Numbered from the stretch's first letter, positions 17,796 through 25,675 are shown. The stretch: 64,000 bases of DNA from Burkholderia sp. OK233 (GCF_900230185.1 NZ_OCSR01000002.1:62001-126000); one strand, 5' to 3'. Made by a program: numbers and translations. Notes: generated by a model not told the origin, from the sequence alone.

Positions 17796-19022
17796 TCAGG
17801 CGAGCAGGCGCTTCTCGAACGGATAGTCGGACAGCAGTTCCACGCGGCCGTCGTCGCGCACATACACCTGCTCTTCCAGCTTGACGCCTTCGCCGCCATC
17901 TTCATGGCCGATGTAGCTTTCGATGCACAGCGTCATGCCGGGCTCGATCACGCCGTCATAGCCCTTGGCGTCGTTGTCCTCGCGATGGACGATGTACGGA
18001 TACTCGCCGGTCATGCCGACGCCATGCGCGAGCGCGAAGTAGCGGCGCGCCTGGTAAGGGCCGGGAATCTTCCAGGCCTTCGCGATGAACTCCTGGAAGG
18101 TCGTGCCGGCGCGCACGTTCTCCATGTTCGAATGCACCTGTTCATAGGCGAGCGTGTAGAGCGTCTTCTGTGCCGCCGTGGCGGGACCGTCGCCGCACAG
18201 GAAGGTGCGCGAGAAGTCCGCGTAATAGCCGAAGCGCCCCACGACGTCCGTATCGAGACCGACGAGTTCGCCTGTCTGGATCTTGCGTGGGCTGCTTTCC
18301 TGGAACCACGGATTGGTGCGCGGACCCGAGCTGATCAAGCGTGTTTCCACGTAGTCGCCGTCTGTTTCGATGATGTGTTTGTGCAGATGCGACCAGAGTT
18401 CGTTTTCGCTGACGCCCGGCACAAGTGCGGCTTCCAGCTTACGGACGCCCTCTTCCGCGGCACGCAGCGATGAACGGATCATCTTGATCTCGTTGGGCAC
18501 TTTGATCGAGCGGGCTCGTTCGAGCGGTTCCTGCGCGTCGCTGATCTGATAGCCGCGCGCTTGCAACGCAAAGGCCGCCGCCGACGTCGCGCTTTCGATG
18601 GCGATGCGTTTGCCGCCGCCGCTCTGCCTGACCAGCTCGTCGATTTCGTCGGCCCAGCGTTCGGTGACGCGGCCCAGCATGTCGTCGCAGAAGTAATAGG
18701 AAATCGCAGTAGCCGGCCGCACTTCGTCGACGGTATCGAGTCCGTCGGCAAGAAAATCACAGCCGGCGTATTCGAACAGCACGACCTTGCCTTCGGCCGG
18801 TACGAACAGATAGCGCGCGGGATTGCGCATCGAATAGACCTGCATGTTGCGCGAGCCAGTCGCATAGCGCATATGCGTGGGGTCGAACAGGATCGCGGCG
18901 GTCAAATCGCGCTTTTTCAGTTCGCGGCGCACGGCGGCAAGCCGGTCGCGCTGGATCTGCGCGATTTCCTCCACGGTCGGTTCGCAGTCTTCGGGGCGGT
19001 GAGTCGGGCGAATAATCGTCAT
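17796..19022 (-). CDS. M24-family metalloenzyme related to DMSP lyase DddP
   Basis: 408 residues: a creatinase-type N-terminal domain, then a pita-bread metal domain from about residue 175. Metal-ligand candidates are D257, D259, D269, H333, E368 and E383 (GLDTDVVG, YADFSRTF, AHGVGM, CIESY, KLEEQ). The motif SSGPRTNPWFQE is a DddP-like signature. The ligand spacing equals the D295/D297/D307/H371/E406/E421 set that I recall for marine DddP, but the residue corresponding to its catalytic Asp377 is Gly (G339, HGVGMTGEYP). A metal-dependent lyase or hydrolase of the DddP branch is therefore likely, acting on something other than DMSP. It ends 94 bp before an onium ABC importer and starts 40 bp after an Fe/2-oxoglutarate oxygenase. 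No good ribosome-binding site precedes the ATG. Confidence 0.8.
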   Translation of the reverse strand: MTIIRPTHRPEDCEPTVEEIAQIQRDRLAAVRRELKKRDLTAAILFDPTHMRYATGSRNMQVYSMRNPARYLFVPAEGKVVLFEYAGCDFLADGLDTVDEVRPATAISYYFCDDMLGRVTERWADEIDELVRQSGGGKRIAIESATSAAAFALQARGYQISDAQEPLERARSIKVPNEIKMIRSSLRAAEEGVRKLEAALVPGVSENELWSHLHKHIIETDGDYVETRLISSGPRTNPWFQESSPRKIQTGELVGLDTDVVGRFGYYADFSRTFLCGDGPATAAQKTLYTLAYEQVHSNMENVRAGTTFQEFIAKAWKIPGPYQARRYFALAHGVGMTGEYPYIVHREDNDAKGYDGVIEPGMTLCIESYIGHEDGGEGVKLEEQVYVRDDGRVELLSDYPFEKRLLA

Positions 19023-19062
19023 ATTTTCGAAGGGGACGTGGGATGGTTTTAAGAAAACAGCT

Positions 19063-19950
19063 TCAATCGACGAGGTTGTCGGCACGCACGAGCCGCTGCT
19101 CGGCTTCCAGATGCATTTCCGACACGCGTCCATACAGTTGGCGCGTGCGTTCGAGCCTGCCGATCACACCCGGCTTCTGCGAGTACGCGAAGATCGCCGT
19201 ATGCCGGTCGATTCCGCCTTGCACCTTCGTGACGCGGTGCAGCGAAAAACGCCCTTTGAACAGTTGCAGATCGCCGGGTTGCAACGTGATCACGTTGATC
19301 GGCGCACGGGTCTCGCCGCGCACCACGCTGCCCACGTCGCCATAGTTTTCGCCTTGGGGCGAACGGATATTCGGGCAATACTCGAAATCGCCGCCCGCTT
19401 CCGGCTGTTGCGTCATCATCGAGACGATGAATTCGTTGGTGTCGTAGTGCCACGGCTGTTCGGTGCCCGGCGGCATGACGTTCTGAACCAGTCCGGCATA
19501 AGGGTCCGCGTATTCCCAGACACGCGCTTCACCGAGGCAGGCAGCAACGAAGCGCTTCATCGCCAGAGCCACATAGATGCGATGCACGATCGCGTCGGCG
19601 GGGATCACATCGCGGGTGACGAAGCCGCTGGTGCGGTCCATGAAGACGCGGCGCGGGTCGTCGGCGGGCAGCGACGGATCGTCCGCTGTGAAGTAGGCGT
19701 TGACCTTACGGGTCGAAAAGTAGGTCTTGGCCGCCAGCGCCACGCCCTCGGCCCGCGCCTGGACGAGCGCCTCGGGCCGCAGGAAACCGTGCAGCACAGC
19801 GCTGCCGTTGCCCGCCAGGTGGGCGCGACAGCTTGCAATCAGTTCGCGCATACGGGGGTGGTCCGGATCGTGCAGCGGATAGCGCCCGGTATCGACGATG
19901 TCGCTCAAATCGTTGCATTCGGCATCGGCAAGAGGAAGACTGACTGACAC
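19063..19950 (-). CDS. Fe(II)/2-oxoglutarate-dependent oxygenase, HalD/BesD-like or phytanoyl-CoA dioxygenase-like fold
   Basis: 295 residues from a GTG with GGAG upstream; the longer open frame would start at a TTG with no such site. The iron triad is H168-x-D170 (PWHYDTNEF) and H238 (FSLHRVTKV), with R249 as the likely 2-oxoglutarate anchor. The block EAGGDFEYCPNIRSPQGENYG and LQPGDLQLFKGRFSLHRVT resemble the lysine-halogenase (BesD/HalD) scaffold. Halogenases have Gly or Ala at the Asp position, so this protein should be a hydroxylase rather than a halogenase. It is the first gene of the operon under the divergent LysR and probably oxidises the imported onium compound or its product. Confidence 0.82.
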   Translation of the reverse strand: MSVSLPLADAECNDLSDIVDTGRYPLHDPDHPRMRELIASCRAHLAGNGSAVLHGFLRPEALVQARAEGVALAAKTYFSTRKVNAYFTADDPSLPADDPRRVFMDRTSGFVTRDVIPADAIVHRIYVALAMKRFVAACLGEARVWEYADPYAGLVQNVMPPGTEQPWHYDTNEFIVSMMTQQPEAGGDFEYCPNIRSPQGENYGDVGSVVRGETRAPINVITLQPGDLQLFKGRFSLHRVTKVQGGIDRHTAIFAYSQKPGVIGRLERTRQLYGRVSEMHLEAEQRLVRADNLVD

Positions 19951-19993
19951 GGCGGGACTCCAGATTAGGGGTTCAGACTGATTTGTGACGCGA

Positions 19994-20011
19994 ATTGTTT
20001 TCGACAACAAT
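19994..20011. promoter_or_regulatory. Inverted repeat in the LysR/oxygenase divergent promoter
   Basis: ATTGTT (19994-19999) and AACAAT (20006-20011) form a perfect 6-bp dyad with a 6-bp spacer in the 121-bp gap between the divergent oxygenase and LysR genes. LysR proteins usually bind T-N11-A dyads in this position. Assignment as the operator of the adjacent LysR is inferred. Confidence 0.45.
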
Positions 20012-20071
20012 CACCTCACTGACGCCCCCATGTTTTGATCGCCAAATTTCTTTGGAAAGCGAGTAATTCCG

Positions 20072-20986
20072 ATGGCTTCCATCAGCGGACCCGATTGGTC
20101 GAAACTGAGTTCTCTGGACCCCGAACTGGTGCGGGCGTTCGTTGCCGTGGTCGATAGCGGCGGGTTTACCGCAGCGGCCAGATTGCTGCACCGCACACAG
20201 TCGACCATCAGTCTGCGGATCCGCACGCTGGAGGACCGGTTGGAAACGCACATGTTTCTGCGTAACAGCCGGCGGTTGGCTTTGTCGCGCGATGGCGAGA
20301 ATTTTTTGATTCACGCCCGGCGCATTATTCAGGTTCAGAACGAGGCGATTGCTGCGCTGAATCGGAGCAATAGCGATGGTGTGATCCGGTTTGGGCTGCC
20401 CGAGGACTATGCAGAGTTATGGCTGCCTGAGTTGCTCAAGAAGTTTTACGCGCTGAGGCCGGGCGCGCGGCCGCATATTCATTGCCGGATGTCGTTGGAG
20501 TTGCTCGAGCGGTTGCAGGCTGGGGAGTTGGATCTGGCGCTAGTGGTACGGCATGGGTCGCAGACCAGTGGGCGGCATCTCGGGCGTGAGGAAGTGGTGT
20601 GGGCCGCGCATCGGGATTTTGTTCTTGAGGCTGGGGCGCCTGTGCCTCTTGCCCTGTTTCCTGAAACTTGCTGCTATCGGCAGCGGGGGCTTGAAGCGCT
20701 TGCCGCGCTTGAGCGGCAGTATCAGGTTGTGTATACCAGTCAGAGTCCTACTGGGATTAAGGTTGCTGTTAATCACGGGGCGGCTGTCACTATTATTGAT
20801 CGGTGTACTTTGCCGGATAACTGGCGGGTGCTGGGGGTTCATGAGGGGCTGCCCGCCTTGCCCGCGGCTGATCTGGAGTTGCATCGGGCTTCTGTTAATC
20901 GGGATCCTGCTGTGGATGTGCTCGCTGGTTTGATCGAGGAGATGGTGGAGGAACGGCGCAATGTTGTTGTTGGGGTTGCTGCTTAG
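20072..20986 (+). CDS. LysR-family regulator of the onium/oxygenase operon
   Basis: 304 residues. The winged helix-turn-helix is at about 14-75 (LVRAFVAVVDSGGFTAAARLLHRTQSTISLRIRTLEDRLETHMFLRNSRRLALSRDGENFL), followed by a periplasmic-binding-like effector domain. It is divergent from the oxygenase, DddP-like and ABC genes and is probably their activator. The first part uses normal GC-rich codons, but from about position 20380 to the stop the frame becomes rich in GGG, GTT, GCT, ATT and GAT codons, giving a G+T-rich strand. This leads directly into repeat copy A. The protein sequence still looks intact in this part. Confidence 0.92.
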   Translation: MASISGPDWSKLSSLDPELVRAFVAVVDSGGFTAAARLLHRTQSTISLRIRTLEDRLETHMFLRNSRRLALSRDGENFLIHARRIIQVQNEAIAALNRSNSDGVIRFGLPEDYAELWLPELLKKFYALRPGARPHIHCRMSLELLERLQAGELDLALVVRHGSQTSGRHLGREEVVWAAHRDFVLEAGAPVPLALFPETCCYRQRGLEALAALERQYQVVYTSQSPTGIKVAVNHGAAVTIIDRCTLPDNWRVLGVHEGLPALPAADLELHRASVNRDPAVDVLAGLIEEMVEERRNVVVGVAA

Positions 20987-21288
20987 TTTTTTTCTGGTTT
21001 TTTGCCTCGCGCGGCGCTTTCTGTCTGTGCTCTTACGACTTTGGCCTTTCCTTGTTTTGTTAGTGGTCTATTAGCGTTGCCCCTGTGCGGGGCGGCACCT
21101 ACTTTTCTTTGCCGGCTGCAAAGAAAAGTAGGCAAAAGAAAGCAGCTCAAACCGCTACTGCTAAGCGGGTCCCGTGGTCTGCCACGGGTAGTGGTGCATC
21201 TGGAATCTGGGTTCGTGCACCGGCATGCGCTTGTGACAAGGGAGTCATTCTTCCGGCGGCGCTGCGTGCGCCGAAGCGTACTTCTTAA
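20987..21288 (+). repeat. Interspersed repeat, copy A (full length)
   Basis: It starts at the stop codon of the LysR gene with a T-rich tract, then GGCGCTTTCTGTC, CTTTGGCCTTTCCTTG, and the core TTAGTGGTCTATTAGCGTTG. Next come the small stem GCCCC-TGTGC-GGGGC and a perfect 15-bp palindrome (CCTACTTTTCTTTGC at 21098-21112, complement at 21118-21132, loop 21113-21117). The 3' half carries further stems: CCCGTGG/CCACGGG, GGTGCA/TGCACC and CGGCGC/GCGCCG. Copies B, C and D share this order. I do not know an established name for the family. It could be a structured RNA, a non-autonomous mobile element or a protein-binding site. Confidence 0.85.
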
Positions 21289-21563
21289 CACCGTTTGGGT
21301 CGTCCTCGTTCTCACTTCGTCTTGTTTCGTCTTGTTTCGTCTGGTTGCTCCGCGCCTCATCTCATCCCGCTTGACTCGCGTATTGTTCGTACGCTCTTCA
21401 ATCGATTAGTTCGGATCGCATACGGTTCGCGGTCCTGTTTTCGCCTCCCCCGCGCTCGCTCCATCGGTGTTTCCGATTGATGCCATCAGAATTCCTCGCT
21501 TTGCAAAAAGTATTGTCCGGAAAATCATGCGTCGGCCACTCGCCAATACATTCCGGAGATCTT
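21289..21563 (+). other. Leader region of the porin gene
   Basis: Between repeat copy A and the porin ATG. It holds a 10-bp tandem repeat, TTCGTCTTGT, at 21316-21325 and 21326-21335 with a partial third unit. GGAG lies 7 bp before the ATG at 21564. The porin promoter must lie here, but I cannot assign -35 and -10 boxes with confidence. Confidence 0.4.
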
Positions 21564-22709
21564 ATGAAAAAGAAAGTCCTCGCTGTCGCCCTGGTCGGCG
21601 TCGTCGCCTCCCCCGCTTTCGCGCAAAGCAGCGTGACGCTGTATGGAGTCATCGATGAAGGAATCGACTACACGAATAATGTCGGGCACGGTAGCGTCGT
21701 GGAACTCGCCAGCGGTTACGCTCAAGGCAGTCGCTGGGGCTTGAAAGGCTCGGAAGATCTCGGTGGTGGTCTCAAAGCAATCTTCCAACTCGAAAATGGC
21801 TTCGATCTGAATTCCGGCCGGCTCAATCAGGGCGGGCGCATGTTCGGGCGGCAAGCCTATGTGGGGCTGAGCAGCGATCGCTTCGGCTCCGTTACGCTAG
21901 GCCGTCAATACGATTCGGTCGTCGACTATCTCGCGCAAACCACCGCCAACGGCAATTGGGCAGGCTATCTGTTCGCCCACCCCTACGACAACGACAACAC
22001 CGATAACTCGTTTCGTGTCGATAACACCATCAAGTACGCCAGCCCGGATATCTCAGGGTTCCAGTTCGGTGGCACCTATAGCTTCAGCAACGATACGAAT
22101 TTCGCCAACAATCGTCAGTACAGCTTCGGCGCACAATACGCAAACGGCGGCCTGCTGGTCGCCGCGGCCTATTTGCAGGCGAATAATCCCGGCGTGGGTT
22201 CGAACGGCGCAATTACCGCCAACGACGCAAGCTTCATCGCCGGCCGCATGCGCGTGTTCGGCGGCGGGATCAACTACACGTTCGGCTCAGCAACCGTCGG
22301 CTTCGCGTATACCAACTCGAACTACAAGGACCCCACCGGTAACGGCTATATCGGCATCCCGCTCGCCGCGACCGGCGTCCTGCTGAATACGCTCAAATAC
22401 CAGAACTTCGAAGTGAACGGCAAATACCAGATCACACCCGCGTTCTTCGTCGGCGCACAGTACGTCTACACGATGGAGACATACGACGCCTCTACAGGCA
22501 GCGTAAAACCCAAAATCCACTCCGTCGGACTGATGGCGGACTACAACCTCTCCAAACGCACGGACGTCTACGTTCAAGGCGAATATCAGAAGGTCGCAGG
22601 CAGTTCGACCAACTCGATTCTCGACGACGCATTCATCCCAGGCACGCAGTCCCCCTCGTCGACACAGAATCAGATCGTGGCGCGCGTGGCGCTTCGCCAT
22701 AAGTTCTAA
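21564..22709 (+). CDS. Outer-membrane porin (Burkholderia-type trimeric general porin)
   Basis: 381 residues. The signal peptide MKKKVLAVALVGVVASPAFA is cleaved before QSSVTLYGVIDEG, the invariant first strand of beta-proteobacterial porins. It is followed by SRWGLKGSEDLGGGLKAIFQLENGF, GRQAYVGLSSDRFGSVTLGRQYD (constriction loop approach) and a C-terminal strand ending in Phe (IVARVALRHKF), the outer-membrane assembly signal. It should form a 16-stranded trimeric channel for small hydrophilic solutes. The frame is open further upstream, but this ATG begins the signal peptide and has GGAG in front. Confidence 0.96.
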   Translation: MKKKVLAVALVGVVASPAFAQSSVTLYGVIDEGIDYTNNVGHGSVVELASGYAQGSRWGLKGSEDLGGGLKAIFQLENGFDLNSGRLNQGGRMFGRQAYVGLSSDRFGSVTLGRQYDSVVDYLAQTTANGNWAGYLFAHPYDNDNTDNSFRVDNTIKYASPDISGFQFGGTYSFSNDTNFANNRQYSFGAQYANGGLLVAAAYLQANNPGVGSNGAITANDASFIAGRMRVFGGGINYTFGSATVGFAYTNSNYKDPTGNGYIGIPLAATGVLLNTLKYQNFEVNGKYQITPAFFVGAQYVYTMETYDASTGSVKPKIHSVGLMADYNLSKRTDVYVQGEYQKVAGSSTNSILDDAFIPGTQSPSSTQNQIVARVALRHKF

Positions 22710-22804
22710 AGAGCGCGCCGCCGCGCGTCCACTCGATCTCTCAACCCAAACACGGAATGCATGTCCCGCCTTGCATTCCGCTGTCAATTCAGTCAACTTG
22801 ACTC

Positions 22805-22852
22805 CCGGCAGATGTGAAGGTAACCTACGAAGGTAACCTTCACATCTGCCGG
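22805..22852. promoter_or_regulatory. 48-bp near-perfect inverted repeat abutting the marR start codon
   Basis: Arms 22805-22825 and 22832-22852 match at 20 of 21 positions around a 6-bp centre. Each arm contains the 9-mer AGGTAACCT (22818-22826 and 22831-22839), itself a dyad. The repeat ends one base before the ATG at 22854, so a bound regulator or an RNA hairpin would block the start. A MarR autoregulatory operator is the likely reading. Confidence 0.7.
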
Positions 22853-22853
22853 T

Positions 22854-23321
22854 ATGTCCAGTAACGACACTCAGCCCACACGGCCCCTCTCCGATCCCGA
22901 CGCGTTGCACGCAACGGCGGAAGACCTGCGCGTACTTGTCGGCAAGTTACGCCGCCGGTTGCGCGAAGAAGCCCATGTGGGCGATTTCACGCCGTCGCAG
23001 GTGCAGGTTCTCAGTCTGCTGGAACGCGAAGGTCCGGCAACGGTTACCACGCTCGCTCGCATCCTGGGTATGCGCCCGCAATCCATGGGCGAGACGCTTT
23101 CAGTTCTGAAAGCGGCCGGGCTCGTGAGCGGCGCACCAGACCCGAACGACGGGCGGCAAACCGTTCTCTCCCTCACGCCCGCCTTCCGCAAGAAAATCAA
23201 GGCAAGCCGCGCAGCACGCGAAGACTGGCTATTCCGTACGATCCAGACCCGCTTCTCCGCCGCCGAACAGAAACAGCTCGCGATTGGCGTCGACTTGCTC
23301 AAACGCCTCATCGACTCGTAA
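22854..23321 (+). CDS. MarR-family regulator
   Basis: 155 residues with the MarR winged helix: LRVLVGKLRRRLREEAHVGDFTPSQVQVLSLLEREGPATVTTLARILGMRPQSMGETLSVLKAAGLVSGAPDPNDGRQTVLSLT, including the DPNDGR wing. It lies 16 bp before an isochorismatase-fold hydrolase and an MFS gene, so it probably represses its own operon and responds to a small toxic or aromatic compound. No Shine-Dalgarno is seen, because the region before the ATG is occupied by the large inverted repeat. Confidence 0.92.
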   Translation: MSSNDTQPTRPLSDPDALHATAEDLRVLVGKLRRRLREEAHVGDFTPSQVQVLSLLEREGPATVTTLARILGMRPQSMGETLSVLKAAGLVSGAPDPNDGRQTVLSLTPAFRKKIKASRAAREDWLFRTIQTRFSAAEQKQLAIGVDLLKRLIDS

Positions 23322-23337
23322 CTTCCAGGAAAACATC

Positions 23338-23901
23338 ATGGCTCTCACCACGCTCGACGCAAAGACCGCATTGGTCGTCATCGATTTGCAGCAAGGCATC
23401 GTCGCGCTGCCCACCGCCCACCCCACCGGCGAGGTCGTCAAGCGCTCCGTTGGTCTGGCCGATGCATTTCGCCGCCACGGCCTGCCGGTGGTACTCGTCA
23501 ACGTGGCGGGCGGCGCGCCCGGCCGCGCGGAACAGTCGCGTCCCGCCGGTGACTTCCCCGCTGGCTTTGCGGACCTCGTTCCCGAACTGAATCAGCAGCC
23601 GTCGGATCATCTGGTGACCAAGCGCACCTGGGGCGCGTTCACGAACACGGACCTCGAAGCGTATCTGCGCAAACAGGGCGTCACGCAGGTGGTACTCGTC
23701 GGCGTGGCCACCAGCATCGGCGTCGAGTCCACCGCCCGTTTCGCACAGGAACTCGGCTTCAACGTCACGTTCGCGGTGGACGCGATGACGGACATGAACC
23801 TGGACGCTCACACCAACAGCATCACGCGAATCTTTCCGCGCCTCGGCGAAACCGGCACGACGCAGGACGTCCTCGATCTGCTCGAGACATCCCGCGCATG
23901 A
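23338..23901 (+). CDS. Isochorismatase-fold hydrolase lacking the catalytic cysteine
   Basis: 187 residues with the cysteine-hydrolase fold. The catalytic Asp is in ALVVIDLQQGIV (about residue 15) and the Lys in LVTKRTWGAF (about residue 97). The usual nucleophile motif (…DVCVESTAR) reads GVATSIGVESTARFAQELGF, so the Cys is Gly. True isochorismatases such as EntB and PhzD also lack this Cys, whereas nicotinamidases and carbamoylases need it. A vinyl-ether or otherwise Cys-independent hydrolysis is therefore more likely than an amidase reaction. CCAGGA precedes the ATG. It is the middle gene of marR, hydrolase, MFS. Confidence 0.88.
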   Translation: MALTTLDAKTALVVIDLQQGIVALPTAHPTGEVVKRSVGLADAFRRHGLPVVLVNVAGGAPGRAEQSRPAGDFPAGFADLVPELNQQPSDHLVTKRTWGAFTNTDLEAYLRKQGVTQVVLVGVATSIGVESTARFAQELGFNVTFAVDAMTDMNLDAHTNSITRIFPRLGETGTTQDVLDLLETSRA

Positions 23902-23953
23902 CCACGCGTTTGAACCACTGCACGGCACGAATCGTCCGCACGGGGATGTCCCG

Positions 23954-25294
23954 GTGAGTGGCACATTCCGTTCGCTGCGTACGTTCAACTACCGGGTCTG
24001 GGCCAGCGGCGCGATCGTCTCCAACGTCGGCACATGGATGCAGCGCACGGCGCAGGACTGGCTCGTGCTCACGGAACTCACGCATCACAATGCAACCTCC
24101 GTGGGCATTGTGATGTCGCTGCAGTTCGGGCCGCAAATGCTCCTGCTGCCCCTAACCGGCTATGCGGCCGATCATTTCGATCGCCGCAAGCTGCTGGTCT
24201 TCACTCAGGCGGCAATGGGCACCTTGGCGTTATGCCTCGGGATTCTCACCGTGACCGGTCTCGTGCAGTTATGGCAGGTCTATGTGTTTGCGGGCTTGCT
24301 CGGCTGTGTCACCGCGTTCGATTCACCGGCGCGTCAGACCTTTGTCTCCGATCTGGTGAGAGAAGCCGATCTGTCGAACGCGGTCGCGCTGAACTCCACC
24401 TCGTTCAACGCGGCGCGCATGATCGGGCCTGCCGTCGCGGGGCTGTTGATCGCCTCAGTGGGCACGGGCTGGGTGTTTCTGATCAACGGGCTCTCCTTCG
24501 TCGCCGTGCTCGGTTCGCTGCGCATGCTGCGCATCAGCGAACTGAATGTGAAACCACGTGCGACACGCGCGCGCGGCAGCTTCGTGGAAGGCTTCAAGTA
24601 TGTGTGGACCCGTCCCGATCTGAAAGCCGCGCTGTTGATGATGTTTCTGATCGGTACGTTCGGGCTGAACTTCCCGATCTTCATCTCGACCATGTCGGTC
24701 ACCGCCTTTCATGCGGGCGCGAGCCAATACGGCGTGTTGAGCTCGACCATGGCGATCGGCTCGGTAACCGGCGCGCTGCTCGCCGCACGCAGAGCAAAAC
24801 CCCGCATGGCTCTTCTGCTCGGCGCAGCGGCGGTTTTTGGCGTGGGCTGCACGGTCGCCGCGCTAATGCCGAACTACGTCTTGTTCGGCCTGGCACTCGT
24901 CGTGGTTGGCGTGGCGACACAGACGTTCAACACGTCGACAAACAGCCTCGTGCAAATCTCCACCGAGCCGGCCATGCGTGGCCGGGTCATCGCCATCCTG
25001 CTCGCCATCGCGCTAGGCGGCACGCCGCTCGGCGCGCCGGTGGTGGGTTGGGTCGCGGATCGCTTCGGCCCGCGTTGGGCGCTCGGCGTGGGCGCTGCAT
25101 CGGGCTTCGCCGCGGCGGTCGTCGGTTTGCTCTATCTGGTGAAGTATCGTCAGTTGCGCGTGTATGTCGAGGCGGGACGTTTGCGCTACAGCATTGACGA
25201 TCCGCGCCAGGCGCCGCCTTATGTCAGTCCCGTCACGGCAGTACAGAATGCTGTGTTGAGTGAAGCGGAAGAAGATACGTCCGCTGGGGTTTAA
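23954..25294 (+). CDS. MFS transporter (MFS_3/enterobactin-exporter-like)
   Basis: 446 residues from a GTG. There are about ten to twelve membrane segments. The first part, FRSLRTFNYRVWASGAIVSNVGTWMQRTAQDWLVLTELTHHNATSVGIVMSLQFGPQMLLLPLTGYAADHFDRRKLL, is typical of the MFS_3 group, including the motif A loop GYAADHFDRRK. A hydrophilic C-terminal tail of about 45 residues follows the last helix. Third gene of the marR operon, probably exporting the compound sensed by MarR or a product of the hydrolase. Confidence 0.9.
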   Translation: MSGTFRSLRTFNYRVWASGAIVSNVGTWMQRTAQDWLVLTELTHHNATSVGIVMSLQFGPQMLLLPLTGYAADHFDRRKLLVFTQAAMGTLALCLGILTVTGLVQLWQVYVFAGLLGCVTAFDSPARQTFVSDLVREADLSNAVALNSTSFNAARMIGPAVAGLLIASVGTGWVFLINGLSFVAVLGSLRMLRISELNVKPRATRARGSFVEGFKYVWTRPDLKAALLMMFLIGTFGLNFPIFISTMSVTAFHAGASQYGVLSSTMAIGSVTGALLAARRAKPRMALLLGAAAVFGVGCTVAALMPNYVLFGLALVVVGVATQTFNTSTNSLVQISTEPAMRGRVIAILLAIALGGTPLGAPVVGWVADRFGPRWALGVGAASGFAAAVVGLLYLVKYRQLRVYVEAGRLRYSIDDPRQAPPYVSPVTAVQNAVLSEAEEDTSAGV

Positions 25295-25675
25295 GGGCCG
25301 CTGCGCAAAGCGCAGCGAACGCAACGAAGGCAACGAAGCGCCCCGTCATTTCGTCGAGCAACGCGACCGGTCCGCAGCTATACTCGTGTGCATCATGAAG
25401 CCCCCCGCATGCTCATTCAGCCGCAGTTGCCACGCCGATCCGGCGTGCGCACACGCGCGCCTCGCCACGGCTCGCGTCAATCCCCTGCTGAACGTGATTC
25501 TCGCTTTCTGGGCGATCTGGCATTGCCGTCACGCACGCCCCCCGCTGTTCTCTCTGCATCCCCTCGCCTGAGCTGAATCCGACGCCGCCATCCGCGCGGC
25601 TCTTCCGATTTTTTCGTCGCTCCGCGCGCCTGATGCGGAGGACGACGCACGCGCCAACTCGCAGAGAGAACCAAC
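25295..25675 (+). other. Leader region of the PuuA-like gene, with a possible small ORF
   Basis: It contains a GC hairpin directly after the MFS stop (CGCTGCGC/GCGCAGCG around AAA, near 25299-25317) that may end that transcript. A -10-like TATACT lies at 25379-25384. An ATG at 25395 opens a 58-codon frame ending at 25571, with one hydrophobic stretch (PLLNVILAFWAIW). The small frame has no ribosome-binding site and an arginine/cysteine-rich start, so it may be chance. Confidence 0.3.

Noticed and set aside
17796..19022. Calling the M24 gene a true DMSP lyase (dddP)
   Set aside because: The metal ligands and a signature fit, but the position of the catalytic Asp is Gly and no other DMSP genes are present, so only DddP-like is claimed.
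21098..21132. The 15-bp palindrome of the repeat as an ordinary intrinsic terminator
   Set aside because: No T-run follows the stem on either strand (AGGCAAAAGAAAG), and the same palindrome recurs inside a longer conserved repeat.
22805..22852. The 48-bp inverted repeat as a terminator for the porin gene
   Set aside because: It has no T-tract, ends at the marR start codon and contains operator-like dyads.
24034..25197. A 387-codon alternate frame inside the MFS gene
   Set aside because: Arg/His-rich shadow of a clear membrane transporter.
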